Assembly (NCBI GenBank): GCA_905214195.1
Contig: CAJMLH010000003.1
Span: 11,276 to 75,275, forward strand
Direction of reading: 5' to 3'
DNA length: 64,000 nt
DNA from: an uncultured bacterium
GTDB lineage: Bacteria; Bacillota; Clostridia; Peptostreptococcales; Anaerovoracaceae
Shown one piece after another: positions 44,067 to 53,869 of this stretch. Positions within the stretch are counted from its first letter, which is position 1, and each line of letters opens with the position of its first letter. Below the pieces are notes generated by a model. That model was not told the DNA's origin. It saw nothing but the letters and a program-made list of their open reading frames with translations, and searched no databases. The position numbers and the translations under genes were made by a program.

Positions 44067-44078
44067 AACATAAGGTAA

Positions 44079-44116
44079 AAGGATTCCCGAATTTATTCAC
44101 AGGGAATCCTTTTTTG
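44079..44116 (+). terminator. Terminator after the MATE gene
   Basis: AAGGATTCCC / GGGAATCCTT with a run of T residues. Confidence 0.9.
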
Positions 44117-44206
44117 TCATAAAGTATACATAAATCAAATATTGCTAACGACCCCGGTATATGGTATGTTAAGAGTATGATAATAAACACATCGGAGGAT
44201 AGACAG

Positions 44207-44830
44207 ATGAAGATATTGCTTTTTAATGGCAGTCCAAACAAAAAAGGATGCACCAATGCGGCATTGGAACATATGGCGTCGGTACTGGAAGAAAGAGGTT
44301 TGGACACCGAGATTTTTCAAGTTGGTAAAAAAATCAAAGGTGGTTGTATGGGCTGTGGCGGATGCAGCAAAACAGGCAGATGTGTTCAGAATGATTGTGT
44401 AAATGAAGCAGCAGAACTGCTTAGAGAAGCTGACGGATTTGTATTCGGAACTCCTGTACACTTTGCATCTCCAACAGGAGATATGGTTTCTTTCCTTGAC
44501 AGGCTGTTTTATGTAGGCAGTGAAGATATGAAATACAAGCCTGCTGCCATAGCCGTAGTTGCAAGGCGTGGCGGATGCACATCTACATTCGATACGATGC
44601 TGAAGTATCCTACATATAATCAGATGCCTGTAGTGAGCGGAGATTATTGGCCTATAGCTCATGCCCATGTGAACCCATCTCAGCTCAAAGAAGATGAAGA
44701 GGGATTGTTTACCCTTTCAACTGTAGCAAGGAACCTTGCATGGATGGTAAAATGCATAGATGCCGGCAAAAAGGCAGGAATAGAACCTGAATCATTACAA
44801 AAAGAAATTTGGACTAACTTTGTACGATAA
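44207..44830 (+). CDS. Iron-sulfur flavoprotein / NADPH-dependent FMN reductase family
   Basis: 207 residues of flavodoxin-like fold. LLFNGSPNKKGCTNAALEHM is the FMN phosphate loop, GCMGCGGCSKTGRCVQNDC is the compact cysteine motif of archaeal/clostridial iron-sulfur flavoproteins, and FGTPVHFASPTGDMVSFLDR is the flavin-contact strand. It probably transfers electrons from ferredoxin or NAD(P)H to small acceptors. The start at 44207 follows CGGAGGATAGACAG; a longer frame from 44177 has none. It leads a short operon with an SDR and dapF. Confidence 0.88.
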   Translation: MKILLFNGSPNKKGCTNAALEHMASVLEERGLDTEIFQVGKKIKGGCMGCGGCSKTGRCVQNDCVNEAAELLREADGFVFGTPVHFASPTGDMVSFLDRLFYVGSEDMKYKPAAIAVVARRGGCTSTFDTMLKYPTYNQMPVVSGDYWPIAHAHVNPSQLKEDEEGLFTLSTVARNLAWMVKCIDAGKKAGIEPESLQKEIWTNFVR

Positions 44831-44850
44831 ATATTTAGGAGAACATATAT

Positions 44851-45606
44851 ATGAATGAGAGAAAAGTAGCATTAGTTACAGGCGGTGGGACAGGCATAGG
44901 AAAGGCTTGTGCTTTAAGTTTTCTTAAAGGCGGATATGATGTGGTTATTGTAGGCAGAAGAAAAGAGAAAATTGAAGAAGCCGCTGCTGAGTTTGCAAAG
45001 GATTTTGACTCTGAAAGAATTTTATCTTTGGTAGGCGATGTTGCAAAAAAGGAAGATGTAGAAGCAATTTTCAGTGCTGTGGAAGAAAGATTCGGCAGGG
45101 TGGATGTTGTCGTAAACAATGCGGGAATTGCCCCAAGCCATCCTTTCCTTGAAACTTCATATGAAGAGTATGACAGAGCTGTAAAGGTGAATCAATACGG
45201 AACATTTATGTGTATGCAGAGAGGAGCCCGAATGATGGTTGACAAGGGCATCAGCGGCGTCATAATAAATATGGGAAGTATATACGGAAGAGTGGCAAGC
45301 GGCAACATAATAGGGTATAATGCAAGTAAGGGAGCAGTTGAAATGATGACTAAGGCAGCGGCATTTGAACTTGCAAATTATAATATCAGAGTAGTCGGCA
45401 TAGCTCCGGGAGTTATAGATACGCCTATGCTTGATATAGACAGAGAAAGAGGAACCTTTGAGGAACTTTATTCAAAGGGAATGCGAAAAAAACCGCTTCC
45501 TCCATCTGCCATCGGAGAAACCGCATTATTTCTTGCTTCTGAAGCAGCAGACGGAATCAATGCCGTAACCATTCCGGTAGACGACGGTTTTCTTGGTTAC
45601 AAATAA
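44851..45606 (+). CDS. Short-chain dehydrogenase/reductase
   Basis: 251 residues, classical SDR: VTGGGTGIGKACAL nucleotide loop, VVNNAGIAPSH, the catalytic Ser in INMGSIYG and the Tyr-x-x-x-Lys in YNASKGAVEMM. The closing FLASEAADGINAVTIPVDDG is typical. The last three bases run almost into dapF (16 bp spacer). The substrate is unknown; FabG-like activity is possible but not supported by neighbours. A different SDR gene at 2732 is a pseudogene. Confidence 0.92.
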   Translation: MNERKVALVTGGGTGIGKACALSFLKGGYDVVIVGRRKEKIEEAAAEFAKDFDSERILSLVGDVAKKEDVEAIFSAVEERFGRVDVVVNNAGIAPSHPFLETSYEEYDRAVKVNQYGTFMCMQRGARMMVDKGISGVIINMGSIYGRVASGNIIGYNASKGAVEMMTKAAAFELANYNIRVVGIAPGVIDTPMLDIDRERGTFEELYSKGMRKKPLPPSAIGETALFLASEAADGINAVTIPVDDGFLGYK

Positions 45607-45622
45607 AAAGAGAGGTTTTAAT

Positions 45623-46444
45623 ATGGATTTTGTAAAAATGCACGGCGCTGGAAATGATTTTATAATAATAAACAATATTGAAGAACGAATACCTGAATGT
45701 AAATTAGGTGAACTTGCGGAAAAACTGTGCCACAGAAGATTTTCCATAGGAGCTGACGGACTTATGGTAGTTGATTCTCCTGAATACGGAGGCGATTACA
45801 AGATGAGATTTTACAATGCCGACGGAAGCTTTGGAGAGATGTGCGGAAACGGTGCAAGGTGCATAGCAAGATATGGATATGAACACGGACTTGCCGGAAA
45901 GGTACAGAACATAGAGACTATAGCAGGCATGGTTAAAGGCTACAGAGAAACAGAAAATCTTTACAGAGTCAGATTGAATGATGTTACATCTATGAAAAAA
46001 AGAAGCGTCAGCATTTTGGGCAAGAGAATAGAATGTACATATGTAGAATTAGGTGAGCCCGGTATACCTCATGCAGTAGTGGAAATACCGGGGCTTACTG
46101 CAAAAGATAAAGAAGAAGTCAGAGCGATGGGTAAGGCCATGCGTCATTACGAGGGCTTTCCAAAGGGTGCCAATGTGAATTTTTACGATGTTATAGATAA
46201 TGACAATGTGGCTGTTCTGACATATGAAAGAGGCGTTGAAGACTTTACTCTTGCATGCGGAACCGGCTCGGGAGCGGTGGTATATGTGCTTACGGCTCAA
46301 AAGGCTGTAAGTGGTGATTATGTCAGAGTCAATGTGCCGGGAGGGGAATTGTTTATAACAGTATCCGACGAAGGACTTTACTTAACGGGACCTACAGCAG
46401 TAATTGCCGAAGGGACGGTTAATATAAAAGAACTTATAAAGTAA
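45623..46444 (+). CDS. dapF: Diaminopimelate epimerase DapF
   Basis: 273 residues. The first active-site Cys is in FGEMCGNGARCIARY and the second in FTLACGTGSGAVVY; MHGAGNDFIII at the start contacts substrate. It turns LL- into meso-diaminopimelate for lysine and peptidoglycan, so the wall is likely mDAP-type. The start at 45623 follows AAAGAGAGGTTTTAAT; an earlier ATG at 45593 lies in the SDR gene. It ends the three-gene operon. Confidence 0.95.
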   Translation: MDFVKMHGAGNDFIIINNIEERIPECKLGELAEKLCHRRFSIGADGLMVVDSPEYGGDYKMRFYNADGSFGEMCGNGARCIARYGYEHGLAGKVQNIETIAGMVKGYRETENLYRVRLNDVTSMKKRSVSILGKRIECTYVELGEPGIPHAVVEIPGLTAKDKEEVRAMGKAMRHYEGFPKGANVNFYDVIDNDNVAVLTYERGVEDFTLACGTGSGAVVYVLTAQKAVSGDYVRVNVPGGELFITVSDEGLYLTGPTAVIAEGTVNIKELIK

Positions 46445-46450
46445 TCTTTG

Positions 46451-46489
46451 AGAGGTATCATTCCAAAAGAGGTGTGGTACTTCTTTTTT
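46451..46489 (+). terminator. Terminator after dapF
   Basis: AGAGGTATCA / TGTGGTACTTCT (one mismatch) followed by TTTTTT. The rest of the gap to tig holds no gene that I can support. Confidence 0.75.
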
Positions 46490-46647
46490 ATGCGCTTGTA
46501 AACATCTTTTTCTGTATTTTTTTATAAAAATTAATAAAATTTTGCAATCAAAAGGCTTATTTGAGTAAACTTTGACCGTATTTTCGATAAATCAGCTAAA
46601 AAACACAAAAATAACTGCAAAAAAACAAAAATTGCCTGGCGATATAC

Positions 46648-46676
46648 TTTACTTTGAGTTGATTTCGAGTTATAAT
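46648..46676 (+). promoter_or_regulatory. Promoter of tig
   Basis: TTTACT (46648-46653), 17-bp spacer, TATAAT (46671-46676), 50 bp before the tig ATG. No CtsR or CIRCE heat-shock operator was recognised. Confidence 0.65.
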
Positions 46677-46725
46677 ATTATGCAATTGTCCGTGCGTCTT
46701 ACGGAATTTAGGAGGATGGAATTCA

Positions 46726-48009
46726 ATGAAAGCAACATTTATTTCAAGAGAAAAGAACGATGTTAAATTTACAATGGAATTTACAGCAGAAGAATTTGAA
46801 AATGCTCAGGTAAAGGCATATCAGAGAACTAAAGACCAGTTCCAGGTTGACGGTTTCAGAAAAGGCAAAGCGCCAAGAAGCATAATAGAAAAGCGTTACG
46901 GCGAAGGTATTTTCTTTGAAGAAGCTATAGACGAGCTTTTTAATGAAAATTATGTAAAGGCTTTGACAGAACTGGAACTTGAAGTCATAGACAGCCCTGC
47001 TGCCGAATTCAGCAAAATCGCAAAGGGAGAAGGCTTTACAGCAACTATTACAGTTCCTTGTTATCCTATCGTAGAAGTTAAGGATTACAAAGGCGTTGAA
47101 ATAGAAAGAGTAGTAAACGAAGTTAAGCCTGAAGATGTAGATAAGGAAATAGAAGCTTTACAGAAACGAAATGCAAGAGTAGTAGTTGTTGAAAGAGCAG
47201 CAAAAGAGGGCGATACTGTGCTTCTTGACTACTCAGGATTCGTAGGAGAAGAGCAGTTTGAGGGCGGTACAGCCGAAAATCAGGAGCTGAAATTAGGATC
47301 CGGAATGTTTATTCCTGGATTTGAAGAACAGCTTGTAGGAGTAACTCCGGGTGAAAAGAAAGATGTAGTAGTAACTTTCCCGGAAGAGTACCATGCAGAA
47401 GACCTGGCAGGCAAAGAAGCAGTATTCCATTGCTTAGTTCACGAAGTAAAAGAAGAACAGCTTCCTGAACTTGATGATGAATTTGCAAAAGATGTAAGTG
47501 AATTTGATACTTTAGAAGAATTAAAAAATGCTACTCAGGAAAGACTAGAAAAGTATGCAAAAGCAGGTGCAGAAACAAAGATGCAGGATGCAGCTTTGGG
47601 AAAAGTCGTAGAAGCTAATGATGTAGAAGTTCCTATTGTAATGGTTCAGGACGAAATGGACAGAATGGCGCAGGAACTTGACCAGCAGCTTCGTTATCAG
47701 GGAATGTCTTTAGGACAGTATCTTGAATTTGTTGGAAAAGATATAGCAGAATTCAGAGACGAACTTAAACCTGATGCTGAAAGACAGGTTAAAACAAGAA
47801 TGATACTGATGGGCATAGTAGAGGCAGAAAAGATAGAAGTTACAGAGGATGAAATGGAAGAAGAAATCAAAGTAATGGCTATCCAGTACCAGACTACTGC
47901 CGACAAGATTAAAGAAATGATAGGTGTAGAAAACCTCACATTCCTTGAAAAAGATTTGAAAGTAAAGAAGGCAATACAGTTCATATATGATAATGCTGTT
48001 ATTAAATAA
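46726..48009 (+). CDS. tig: Trigger factor
   Basis: 427 residues, ribosome-bound folding chaperone. The ribosome tail motif is in FQVDGFRKGKAPRSIIEKRYG (G-F-R-x-G-x-x-P), the FKBP-type prolyl isomerase domain lies at about 160-245 (GDTVLLDYSGFVGEEQFEGG) and the helical C-terminal arms follow. It leads the conserved tig-clpP-clpX-lon array. Confidence 0.96.
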   Translation: MKATFISREKNDVKFTMEFTAEEFENAQVKAYQRTKDQFQVDGFRKGKAPRSIIEKRYGEGIFFEEAIDELFNENYVKALTELELEVIDSPAAEFSKIAKGEGFTATITVPCYPIVEVKDYKGVEIERVVNEVKPEDVDKEIEALQKRNARVVVVERAAKEGDTVLLDYSGFVGEEQFEGGTAENQELKLGSGMFIPGFEEQLVGVTPGEKKDVVVTFPEEYHAEDLAGKEAVFHCLVHEVKEEQLPELDDEFAKDVSEFDTLEELKNATQERLEKYAKAGAETKMQDAALGKVVEANDVEVPIVMVQDEMDRMAQELDQQLRYQGMSLGQYLEFVGKDIAEFRDELKPDAERQVKTRMILMGIVEAEKIEVTEDEMEEEIKVMAIQYQTTADKIKEMIGVENLTFLEKDLKVKKAIQFIYDNAVIK

Positions 48010-48036
48010 TTGCCTGTCAAAAAGGGGGTATAACGA

Positions 48037-48618
48037 ATGGCTTTAGTACCGTATGTAATTGAACAGACTTCCGGAGGAGAGCGATCATATGACATATATT
48101 CCAGACTTCTCAAGGACAGAATAATATTTCTGGGAGAAGAGATAGACGATCATGTGGCAAGTGTTGTGGTTGCACAGCTTTTGTTCCTCGAATCTGAGGA
48201 TCCGGAAAAGGACATATGCATATATATAAACAGTCCGGGAGGCTCTGTTACAGCAGGAATGGCTATTTATGATACTATGAAGTATATCAAACCCGATGTA
48301 TCTACTATCTGTGTAGGTCTTGCGGCAAGTATGGGGGCATTCTTGCTTTCATCCGGAACAAAGGGCAAGAGAATGGCGCTTCCCAATGCGGAAATTATGA
48401 TTCATCAGCCTTTGGGAGGGGTAAAAGGTCAGGCAGAAGATATAAAAATTCATGCGGACTGGATACTTAAGACCAGAGAAAAGCTGAACAAAATCATGTC
48501 CGAAAACTCCGGACAGCCTTTTGAAAAGGTTGAGCAGGACACGGACAGAGATAACTTTATGAGTGCCGAAGAAGCTTGCAGTTACGGACTCATAGATAAG
48601 GTGATAACATACAGATAG
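48037..48618 (+). CDS. clpP: ATP-dependent Clp protease proteolytic subunit ClpP
   Basis: 193 residues. The catalytic Ser is in [14 protein letters not shown] and His in [10 protein letters not shown], with the Asp later in [11 protein letters not shown]. The N-terminal [20 protein letters not shown] is the pore loop and short propeptide region. It forms the proteolytic barrel with ClpX, encoded next. The ribosome site AAGGGGGTATAACGA is close upstream. Confidence 0.97.
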   Translation: MALVPYVIEQTSGGERSYDIYSRLLKDRIIFLGEEIDDHVASVVVAQLLFLESEDPEKDICIYINSPGGSVTAGMAIYDTMKYIKPDVSTICVGLAASMGAFLLSSGTKGKRMALPNAEIMIHQPLGGVKGQAEDIKIHADWILKTREKLNKIMSENSGQPFEKVEQDTDRDNFMSAEEACSYGLIDKVITYR

Positions 48619-48637
48619 TGTAATAGGGGGAACTTTA

Positions 48638-49915
48638 ATGAGCAAATATGACGAAAATAAACAGCTCAGATGCTCGTTTTGCGGCAAACCTCAGAACCAG
48701 GTAACAAAGCTGGTGGCAGGTCCGGGAGTGTACATCTGCGAAGACTGTGTACACTATTGTCTTGACATAATAAATGACGAAATCCACAGTGAAAAAATGC
48801 CTGACGGCGGAGAAAAAACATATAAACTTCCAAAGCCTAAGGAAATAGTTGATATTTTGTCTGAATATGTAATAGAACAGGACAGTGCCAAAAAGGCTCT
48901 GGCGGTGGCAGTTTATAATCACTATAAGAGAATAAACGATAAGACTGCAGCCGATGATGATGTAGAACTGCAAAAGAGCAATATTGTTATGATTGGGCCT
49001 ACAGGCTCCGGCAAAACTTTGCTGGCACAGACTCTTGCCAGATTACTGGATGTTCCGTTTGCCATAGCCGATGCTACGGCTTTGACCGAGGCTGGCTATG
49101 TAGGAGAAGATGTTGAGAACATACTCCTTAAACTTCTTCAGGCAGCAGATTACGATGTGGAGAAGGCCCAAAAAGGCATAATCTATGTAGATGAAATCGA
49201 TAAGATTGCCAGAAAATCCGAAAACCCGTCAATTACAAGAGATGTGAGCGGTGAGGGTGTGCAGCAGGCACTTCTTAAGATACTTGAGGGAACTGTTGCC
49301 AATGTGCCGCCTCAAGGCGGAAGAAAACATCCCCATCAGGAGTTTATACAGTTTGACACGACCAATGTACTGTTTATATGCGGAGGAGCTTTCGACGGTC
49401 TTGAAAAGATAATCAAACGCCGTATGGGCAGCAAAGTTATAGGATTCAATTCCGATATAAGAATTGAAAAAGATGATGATAAACAGATAATTTCAAAGAT
49501 ACAGCCGGAAGATCTTCTTAAATTCGGTCTTATCCCGGAATTTATAGGTCGTCTACCGGTAATCGTTACCCTTGAGGAACTGTCGGCGGAAGCTCTTGTA
49601 AGGATAATCAAAGAACCTAAGAACGCACTGCTTAAACAGTATAAAAAGCTCTTTGCCCTTGACGGAGTGGAGCTGGAAATGGATGACGATGCTGTAGGTG
49701 CTGTTGCAAAGCAGGCTCTTGAAAGAAAGACCGGAGCAAGAGGTCTGAGAGGCATATTGGAGTCTATTATGACGGAAATTATGTATGAGATACCATCAAG
49801 AGACGATATAGAAAAATGTATAGTTACTAAGGAGACTATCGAGCTGAAAAAACAGCCTGAGCTTGTTTTAAAGAAAAACAGTCAATTAAAAGACCAAGAA
49901 GCAAACGCTTCATAA
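48638..49915 (+). CDS. clpX: ATP-dependent Clp protease ATPase subunit ClpX
   Basis: 425 residues. N-terminal zinc domain ([11 protein letters not shown] ... CEDCVHYC), AAA+ core with [15 protein letters not shown] (Walker A), [11 protein letters not shown] (Walker B), the pore loop [10 protein letters not shown] and the IGF loop KVIGF that docks on ClpP. It unfolds substrates for ClpP. It lies 19 bp after clpP and is followed by a terminator. Confidence 0.97.
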   Translation: MSKYDENKQLRCSFCGKPQNQVTKLVAGPGVYICEDCVHYCLDIINDEIHSEKMPDGGEKTYKLPKPKEIVDILSEYVIEQDSAKKALAVAVYNHYKRINDKTAADDDVELQKSNIVMIGPTGSGKTLLAQTLARLLDVPFAIADATALTEAGYVGEDVENILLKLLQAADYDVEKAQKGIIYVDEIDKIARKSENPSITRDVSGEGVQQALLKILEGTVANVPPQGGRKHPHQEFIQFDTTNVLFICGGAFDGLEKIIKRRMGSKVIGFNSDIRIEKDDDKQIISKIQPEDLLKFGLIPEFIGRLPVIVTLEELSAEALVRIIKEPKNALLKQYKKLFALDGVELEMDDDAVGAVAKQALERKTGARGLRGILESIMTEIMYEIPSRDDIEKCIVTKETIELKKQPELVLKKNSQLKDQEANAS

Positions 49916-49917
49916 TA

Positions 49918-49945
49918 AAGGCGACTTCGGTCGCCTTGATTTTTA
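49918..49945 (+). terminator. Terminator after clpX
   Basis: AAGGCGAC-TTCG-GTCGCCTT tetraloop hairpin followed by GATTTTT. Confidence 0.9.
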
Positions 49946-50010
49946 AATATAACATTTGCTTATGACCATATGCGTAGGTTATAAGACGGATGTCGGAAAG
50001 GGGAAAGATA

Positions 50011-52344
50011 ATGAACATGGAAGAACGCATAGTAATGCCGTGCATACCTCTGAGAGGCTTATTGATTTTTCCGAATACCGTGCTTCATTTTGATGTTGGC
50101 AGAGAAAAGTCTATCAAAGCGCTTGAAGCAGCTATGAATAATGATAAAATCTTATTTGTCTCTTCCCAGAAAGATGAAAATATACTGATTCCCACCCGGG
50201 AAGATTATTATAAAGTAGGCACTGTTATAAAGATAAAGCAGATGCTGAAAATACAGGGAGATACGGTAAGGGTTCTTGTAGAGGGACTTTATCGTGCATG
50301 CATAAAAGAAGTCGTATCTGAGGATCCTTATATAACGGTGGATGTGGAAGAAATCAAGAGCATAGATTATCCTGCCGAAGAAACAGAGACTCAGGCTATG
50401 ATAAGAGTTATGCTTAATAATTTTGAAGAATACAAAAGCCTTAAGCCTAACTTTAAGGCGGATCTTTATGATTTGTCAGTGATAATGGATAATGCCGATA
50501 TGCTGACAGATACCATAGCGATACAGCTTAATATAGATGTTGCAAAAAAGCAAAAACTTCTTGAAACCGCAGATGTGAAGGAAAGAATGATTTTGCTCAG
50601 CAGCTTGATTTTTGAAGAAAATCAGATATTGAATCTTGAACGGAAATTAAACATCCAAGTAGAAGAAAATGTAAAACAGAATCAGAAAGAATATTATCTC
50701 AGAGAACAAATGAAAGCCATTCAAAGCGAGCTGGGATTCGGTGAAGATGCTGTAGCAGAAGCGGATGAATGGATGCAGAAGCTTAAAGAACTTAAGCTTG
50801 AGGCTAAAATCGAAGAGAAAATAAGTAAAGAAATAGATAAATTTACAAAGATGTCGCCGGCATCAGCGGAAAGCGGAGTAGTAAGAAATTATGTGGAAAC
50901 TGTTCTTTCTCTCCCATGGAACAAATCATCGAGAATAATATCCGATATAAACAAGGCTGAGAAGATTCTTAATGAAGACCATTACGGACTTGGTAAGGTA
51001 AAGGACAGAATATTGGAATATCTTGCCGTGATACATCTTTCAAAAGCCATAAAGGGACCTATAATATGTCTTGTAGGGCCTCCGGGCGTAGGTAAGACAT
51101 CTATTGCCAAATCCATAGCAAGAGCCACAGGCAGAGAATTTGTCAGAATGGCTCTTGGCGGAGTTCGTGATGAAGCCGAAATCAGAGGTCACAGAAGAAC
51201 TTATATAGGAGCTATTCCGGGAAGAGTTATCAATGCTATGAGAGACGCAGGAACAAACAACCCTGTTTTCCTGTTTGACGAAGTTGATAAAATAGGCTCA
51301 GACTTTAAGGGGGACCCTGCATCGGCGTTGCTTGAAGTCTTAGACCCTGAGCAAAACAAGGAATTTACTGATCATTTCCTTGAAGTTCCATTTGATTTAT
51401 CCAAAGTCATGTTTATAACTACGGCTAATACGACTGAGACTATACCAAGACCTCTGCTTGACAGAATGGAAGTAATAGAATTATCCGGTTATACAGAGGA
51501 AGAAAAGGTAAAGATAGCTCAAAAATATCTTGTTCCTAAGCAGATGAAAGCGCATGGACTGAAAAAGAAAAATTTTGCTATCAGTGAAAAGGCTTTGCGT
51601 GATTTGATAAATTACTACACAAGAGAATCGGGTGTGAGAAATCTCGAGAGAGAGATAGGAAGCTTATGCCGTAAGGTAGCACGCAAAATAGTTGCAAAGA
51701 AAGCTCAATCATATAGAATTACGCCTGCTTCCCTTGAAAACTATCTTGGTAAACACAGATTCAGATATGATACAGTGGAGAATGAGAGTGAAATCGGAGT
51801 TACTACCGGTATGGCATGGACTCAGGTCGGAGGAGATACTCTGTTTATAGAGACTGCTTTAGTACCGGGCACAGGCAAAATAGAACTTACGGGACAGCTT
51901 GGAGATGTGATGCAAGAATCCGCTCGCACAGCCATAACCTATATCAGATCCATTGCGGCAGAATGTAATATCGAAGAAGACTTTTACAAGAAGTATGATT
52001 TGCATGTGCATGTTCCTGAGGGAGCAGTACCAAAGGACGGCCCGTCAGCAGGTGTTACGATGTTTACATCTGTAATTTCGGCATTGACCGGAATTCCTGT
52101 AAAGAAAGATGTGGCGATGACAGGAGAGATAACTCTCAGAGGAAAGGTTCTTCCTGTGGGAGGAATCAAAGAAAAAGTTTTGGCAGCTCACAGGGCAGGG
52201 ATAAAAACTATACTCTTGCCGGAGGACAACAAGGCGGATATTGATGATATACCGCAGGCAGTAAGAAAACAATTAAAATTTGTTTTATTGAAAAAAGCTA
52301 AAGATACGCTTAAATATGCTCTGGCGGAAAGCAAAGGTTTGTAG
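50011..52344 (+). CDS. lon: ATP-dependent protease Lon
   Basis: 777 residues: the N-terminal substrate domain (MPCIPLRGLLIFPNTVLHFD), a coiled coil near 200-260, AAA+ with GPPGVGKTSIAKSIA, and the protease domain with the Ser-Lys dyad (PKDGPSAGVTMFTS; Lys in the GIKEKVLAAHRAG segment). It degrades misfolded and regulatory proteins in the cytoplasm. I start at 50011 (MNMEERIVMPC) after GGAAAGGGGAAAGATA; the frame is open to an ATG at 49990. Confidence 0.96.
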   Translation: MNMEERIVMPCIPLRGLLIFPNTVLHFDVGREKSIKALEAAMNNDKILFVSSQKDENILIPTREDYYKVGTVIKIKQMLKIQGDTVRVLVEGLYRACIKEVVSEDPYITVDVEEIKSIDYPAEETETQAMIRVMLNNFEEYKSLKPNFKADLYDLSVIMDNADMLTDTIAIQLNIDVAKKQKLLETADVKERMILLSSLIFEENQILNLERKLNIQVEENVKQNQKEYYLREQMKAIQSELGFGEDAVAEADEWMQKLKELKLEAKIEEKISKEIDKFTKMSPASAESGVVRNYVETVLSLPWNKSSRIISDINKAEKILNEDHYGLGKVKDRILEYLAVIHLSKAIKGPIICLVGPPGVGKTSIAKSIARATGREFVRMALGGVRDEAEIRGHRRTYIGAIPGRVINAMRDAGTNNPVFLFDEVDKIGSDFKGDPASALLEVLDPEQNKEFTDHFLEVPFDLSKVMFITTANTTETIPRPLLDRMEVIELSGYTEEEKVKIAQKYLVPKQMKAHGLKKKNFAISEKALRDLINYYTRESGVRNLEREIGSLCRKVARKIVAKKAQSYRITPASLENYLGKHRFRYDTVENESEIGVTTGMAWTQVGGDTLFIETALVPGTGKIELTGQLGDVMQESARTAITYIRSIAAECNIEEDFYKKYDLHVHVPEGAVPKDGPSAGVTMFTSVISALTGIPVKKDVAMTGEITLRGKVLPVGGIKEKVLAAHRAGIKTILLPEDNKADIDDIPQAVRKQLKFVLLKKAKDTLKYALAESKGL

Positions 52345-52345
52345 T

Positions 52346-52933
52346 ATGATAATAAAAGAAGCTAAAATTGAAGCTGTGGCCGTTAAGGCCTCTCAGTATC
52401 CGGAAGATACATTGGCTGAAATAGCTTTTGCAGGTCGTTCCAATGTGGGTAAATCATCACTGCTCAACTTGCTTACCGGCAGAAAGAGTCTTGCAAGAGT
52501 TTCAGGAAGTCCGGGAAAGACAAGAACCATTAACTTTTATAATATAAATAACAGTTTTAGAATTGTTGATTTGCCCGGATATGGTTATGCAAAGGTTTCA
52601 AAGTCTATGAGCAAGGACTGGGGGCCTATGATGGAAGAATATTTTCAGAAGAGAAACGGACTGAAAAAAGTAATACAACTTGTGGATATACGCCATGCCC
52701 CATCTGCTCAGGACATTCAAATGTATGATTATCTCAGGCATTATGGTCTTGACGGAATTGTCGTAGCTACAAAAGCAGATAAAGTTTCAAGAAATGAAAT
52801 GCAAAAGTGCATATCCCTTATAAGGCGTACTTTGAAACTTGAACCCGGGGATACGGTTATACCTGTATCGGCGCTTAAGCGTACAGGACAGGAAGAACTG
52901 CTTGCCCATATGGAAAAACTTTTGGAGGAATAG
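52346..52933 (+). CDS. ysxC: Ribosome biogenesis GTPase YsxC/EngB
   Basis: 195 residues. G1 GRSNVGKSSLLN, G3 VDLPGYGYAKVS, and G4 TKAD are all in place, with the small EngB-type size. It acts in late 50S assembly and is essential in Bacillus. The start at 52346 lies one base after the lon stop, the usual lon-engB coupling; a longer frame inside lon is rejected. Confidence 0.95.
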   Translation: MIIKEAKIEAVAVKASQYPEDTLAEIAFAGRSNVGKSSLLNLLTGRKSLARVSGSPGKTRTINFYNINNSFRIVDLPGYGYAKVSKSMSKDWGPMMEEYFQKRNGLKKVIQLVDIRHAPSAQDIQMYDYLRHYGLDGIVVATKADKVSRNEMQKCISLIRRTLKLEPGDTVIPVSALKRTGQEELLAHMEKLLEE

Positions 52934-53272
52934 ATGCAATTCATAACTTTCAGAATGCTGTCCCGGCGTATAAAAGCTGTTTCGTATATGATGAAGGACA
53001 AGACTGTACCCATGCGCAAAAAGCTGCTCATAGTGTTTGGTATCGTGTATTTGTTTCTTCCGGTAGACTTGATACCACCGGTATTGTTTCCTTTTGGATT
53101 CTTTGACGACATTGTATTGTGGATTTGGATAATATGGCATCTCAAAGACACTTTAGATGAGTATTGGGTCGAGGGAAAAGAAATAGATCCTTCAAAGGAA
53201 TTTAAAAATAAAGATATAGTAGAAGGCGTAGAATTTACTGTAGAGCAGGAGGATGAAAAGAATGAGCGATAA
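52934..53272 (+). CDS. DUF1232 (YkvA-like) membrane protein
   Basis: 112 residues. The DUF1232 core is KAVSYMMKDKTVPMRKKLL followed by the membrane segment VYLFLPVDLIPPVLFPFGFF with the typical Y-x-x-x-P-x-D-L-I-P turn and FDDIVL. Its function is unknown. It abuts engB, whose stop it follows directly, and overlaps the region preceding hpt. Confidence 0.85.
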   Translation: MQFITFRMLSRRIKAVSYMMKDKTVPMRKKLLIVFGIVYLFLPVDLIPPVLFPFGFFDDIVLWIWIIWHLKDTLDEYWVEGKEIDPSKEFKNKDIVEGVEFTVEQEDEKNER

Positions 53273-53786
53273 AGTCGGCAAAGTCTTGTTTACAAGAGAG
53301 CAGATTGAAGAAAGAGCGAGAGAAATAGGAGAGCAAATCGCAAGAGATTATGAAGGTGAAGAAATTTATCTGATTGGTACTTTGAGAGGTGCGGTAGTAT
53401 GGATGGCCGACATGATGAAGAGTATTCCAAACGATATGGAAATAGACTTTATAATGGCCTCAAGCTACGGTTCAGGAACTACTTCAAGCGGATCTGTTAA
53501 GATCAAAAAGGATTTAGAGGGCGATATAACAGGCAAAAATGTCATAATCGTAGAGGATATAGTAGATACCGGCATAACTCTAAAGGCTCTTAAGGAGCAT
53601 CTGTCCCAAAGACAGCCTAAGAGCATAAAAATATGTACGCTTTTGGACAAGCCTTCAAGACGAATTGCAGATGTTAAGGCCGATTATACGGGGTTTTCAA
53701 TAGATAACCTGTTTGTTGTCGGTTACGGTCTTGATTATGACCAGAAATACAGAAACCTTCCATATGTAAGTTATATAGAGGGTTAA
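53262..53786 (+). CDS. hpt: Hypoxanthine phosphoribosyltransferase
   Basis: 174 residues, type I phosphoribosyltransferase. The PRPP loop is VIIVEDIVDTGITLKAL, the hood has YLIGTLRGAVVW, and the flexible loop is MASSYGSGTTSSG. It salvages hypoxanthine/guanine, complementing the purine operon. ATG 53262 lies eight bases from GGAGG; an ATG at 53253 is directly against it and unlikely. It overlaps the DUF1232 gene by 11 bases. Confidence 0.93.
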   Translation: MSDKVGKVLFTREQIEERAREIGEQIARDYEGEEIYLIGTLRGAVVWMADMMKSIPNDMEIDFIMASSYGSGTTSSGSVKIKKDLEGDITGKNVIIVEDIVDTGITLKALKEHLSQRQPKSIKICTLLDKPSRRIADVKADYTGFSIDNLFVVGYGLDYDQKYRNLPYVSYIEG

Positions 53787-53869
53787 CCGGAAAATAACGG
53801 ATTTGAAATTTATTCAAAGTCTGAAATAAAATCTGTTAATAATTTTTATAAAAAGGAGATACATATAAA

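Noticed and set aside
46572..46766. Small forward frame of 64 codons before tig
   Set aside because: It overlaps the tig promoter and start, has no ribosome site and shows random composition.
48599..48612. A further GTGATAACAT half site at the end of clpP
   Set aside because: Only one arm matches; it is inside coding sequence and has no -10 box at the proper distance.
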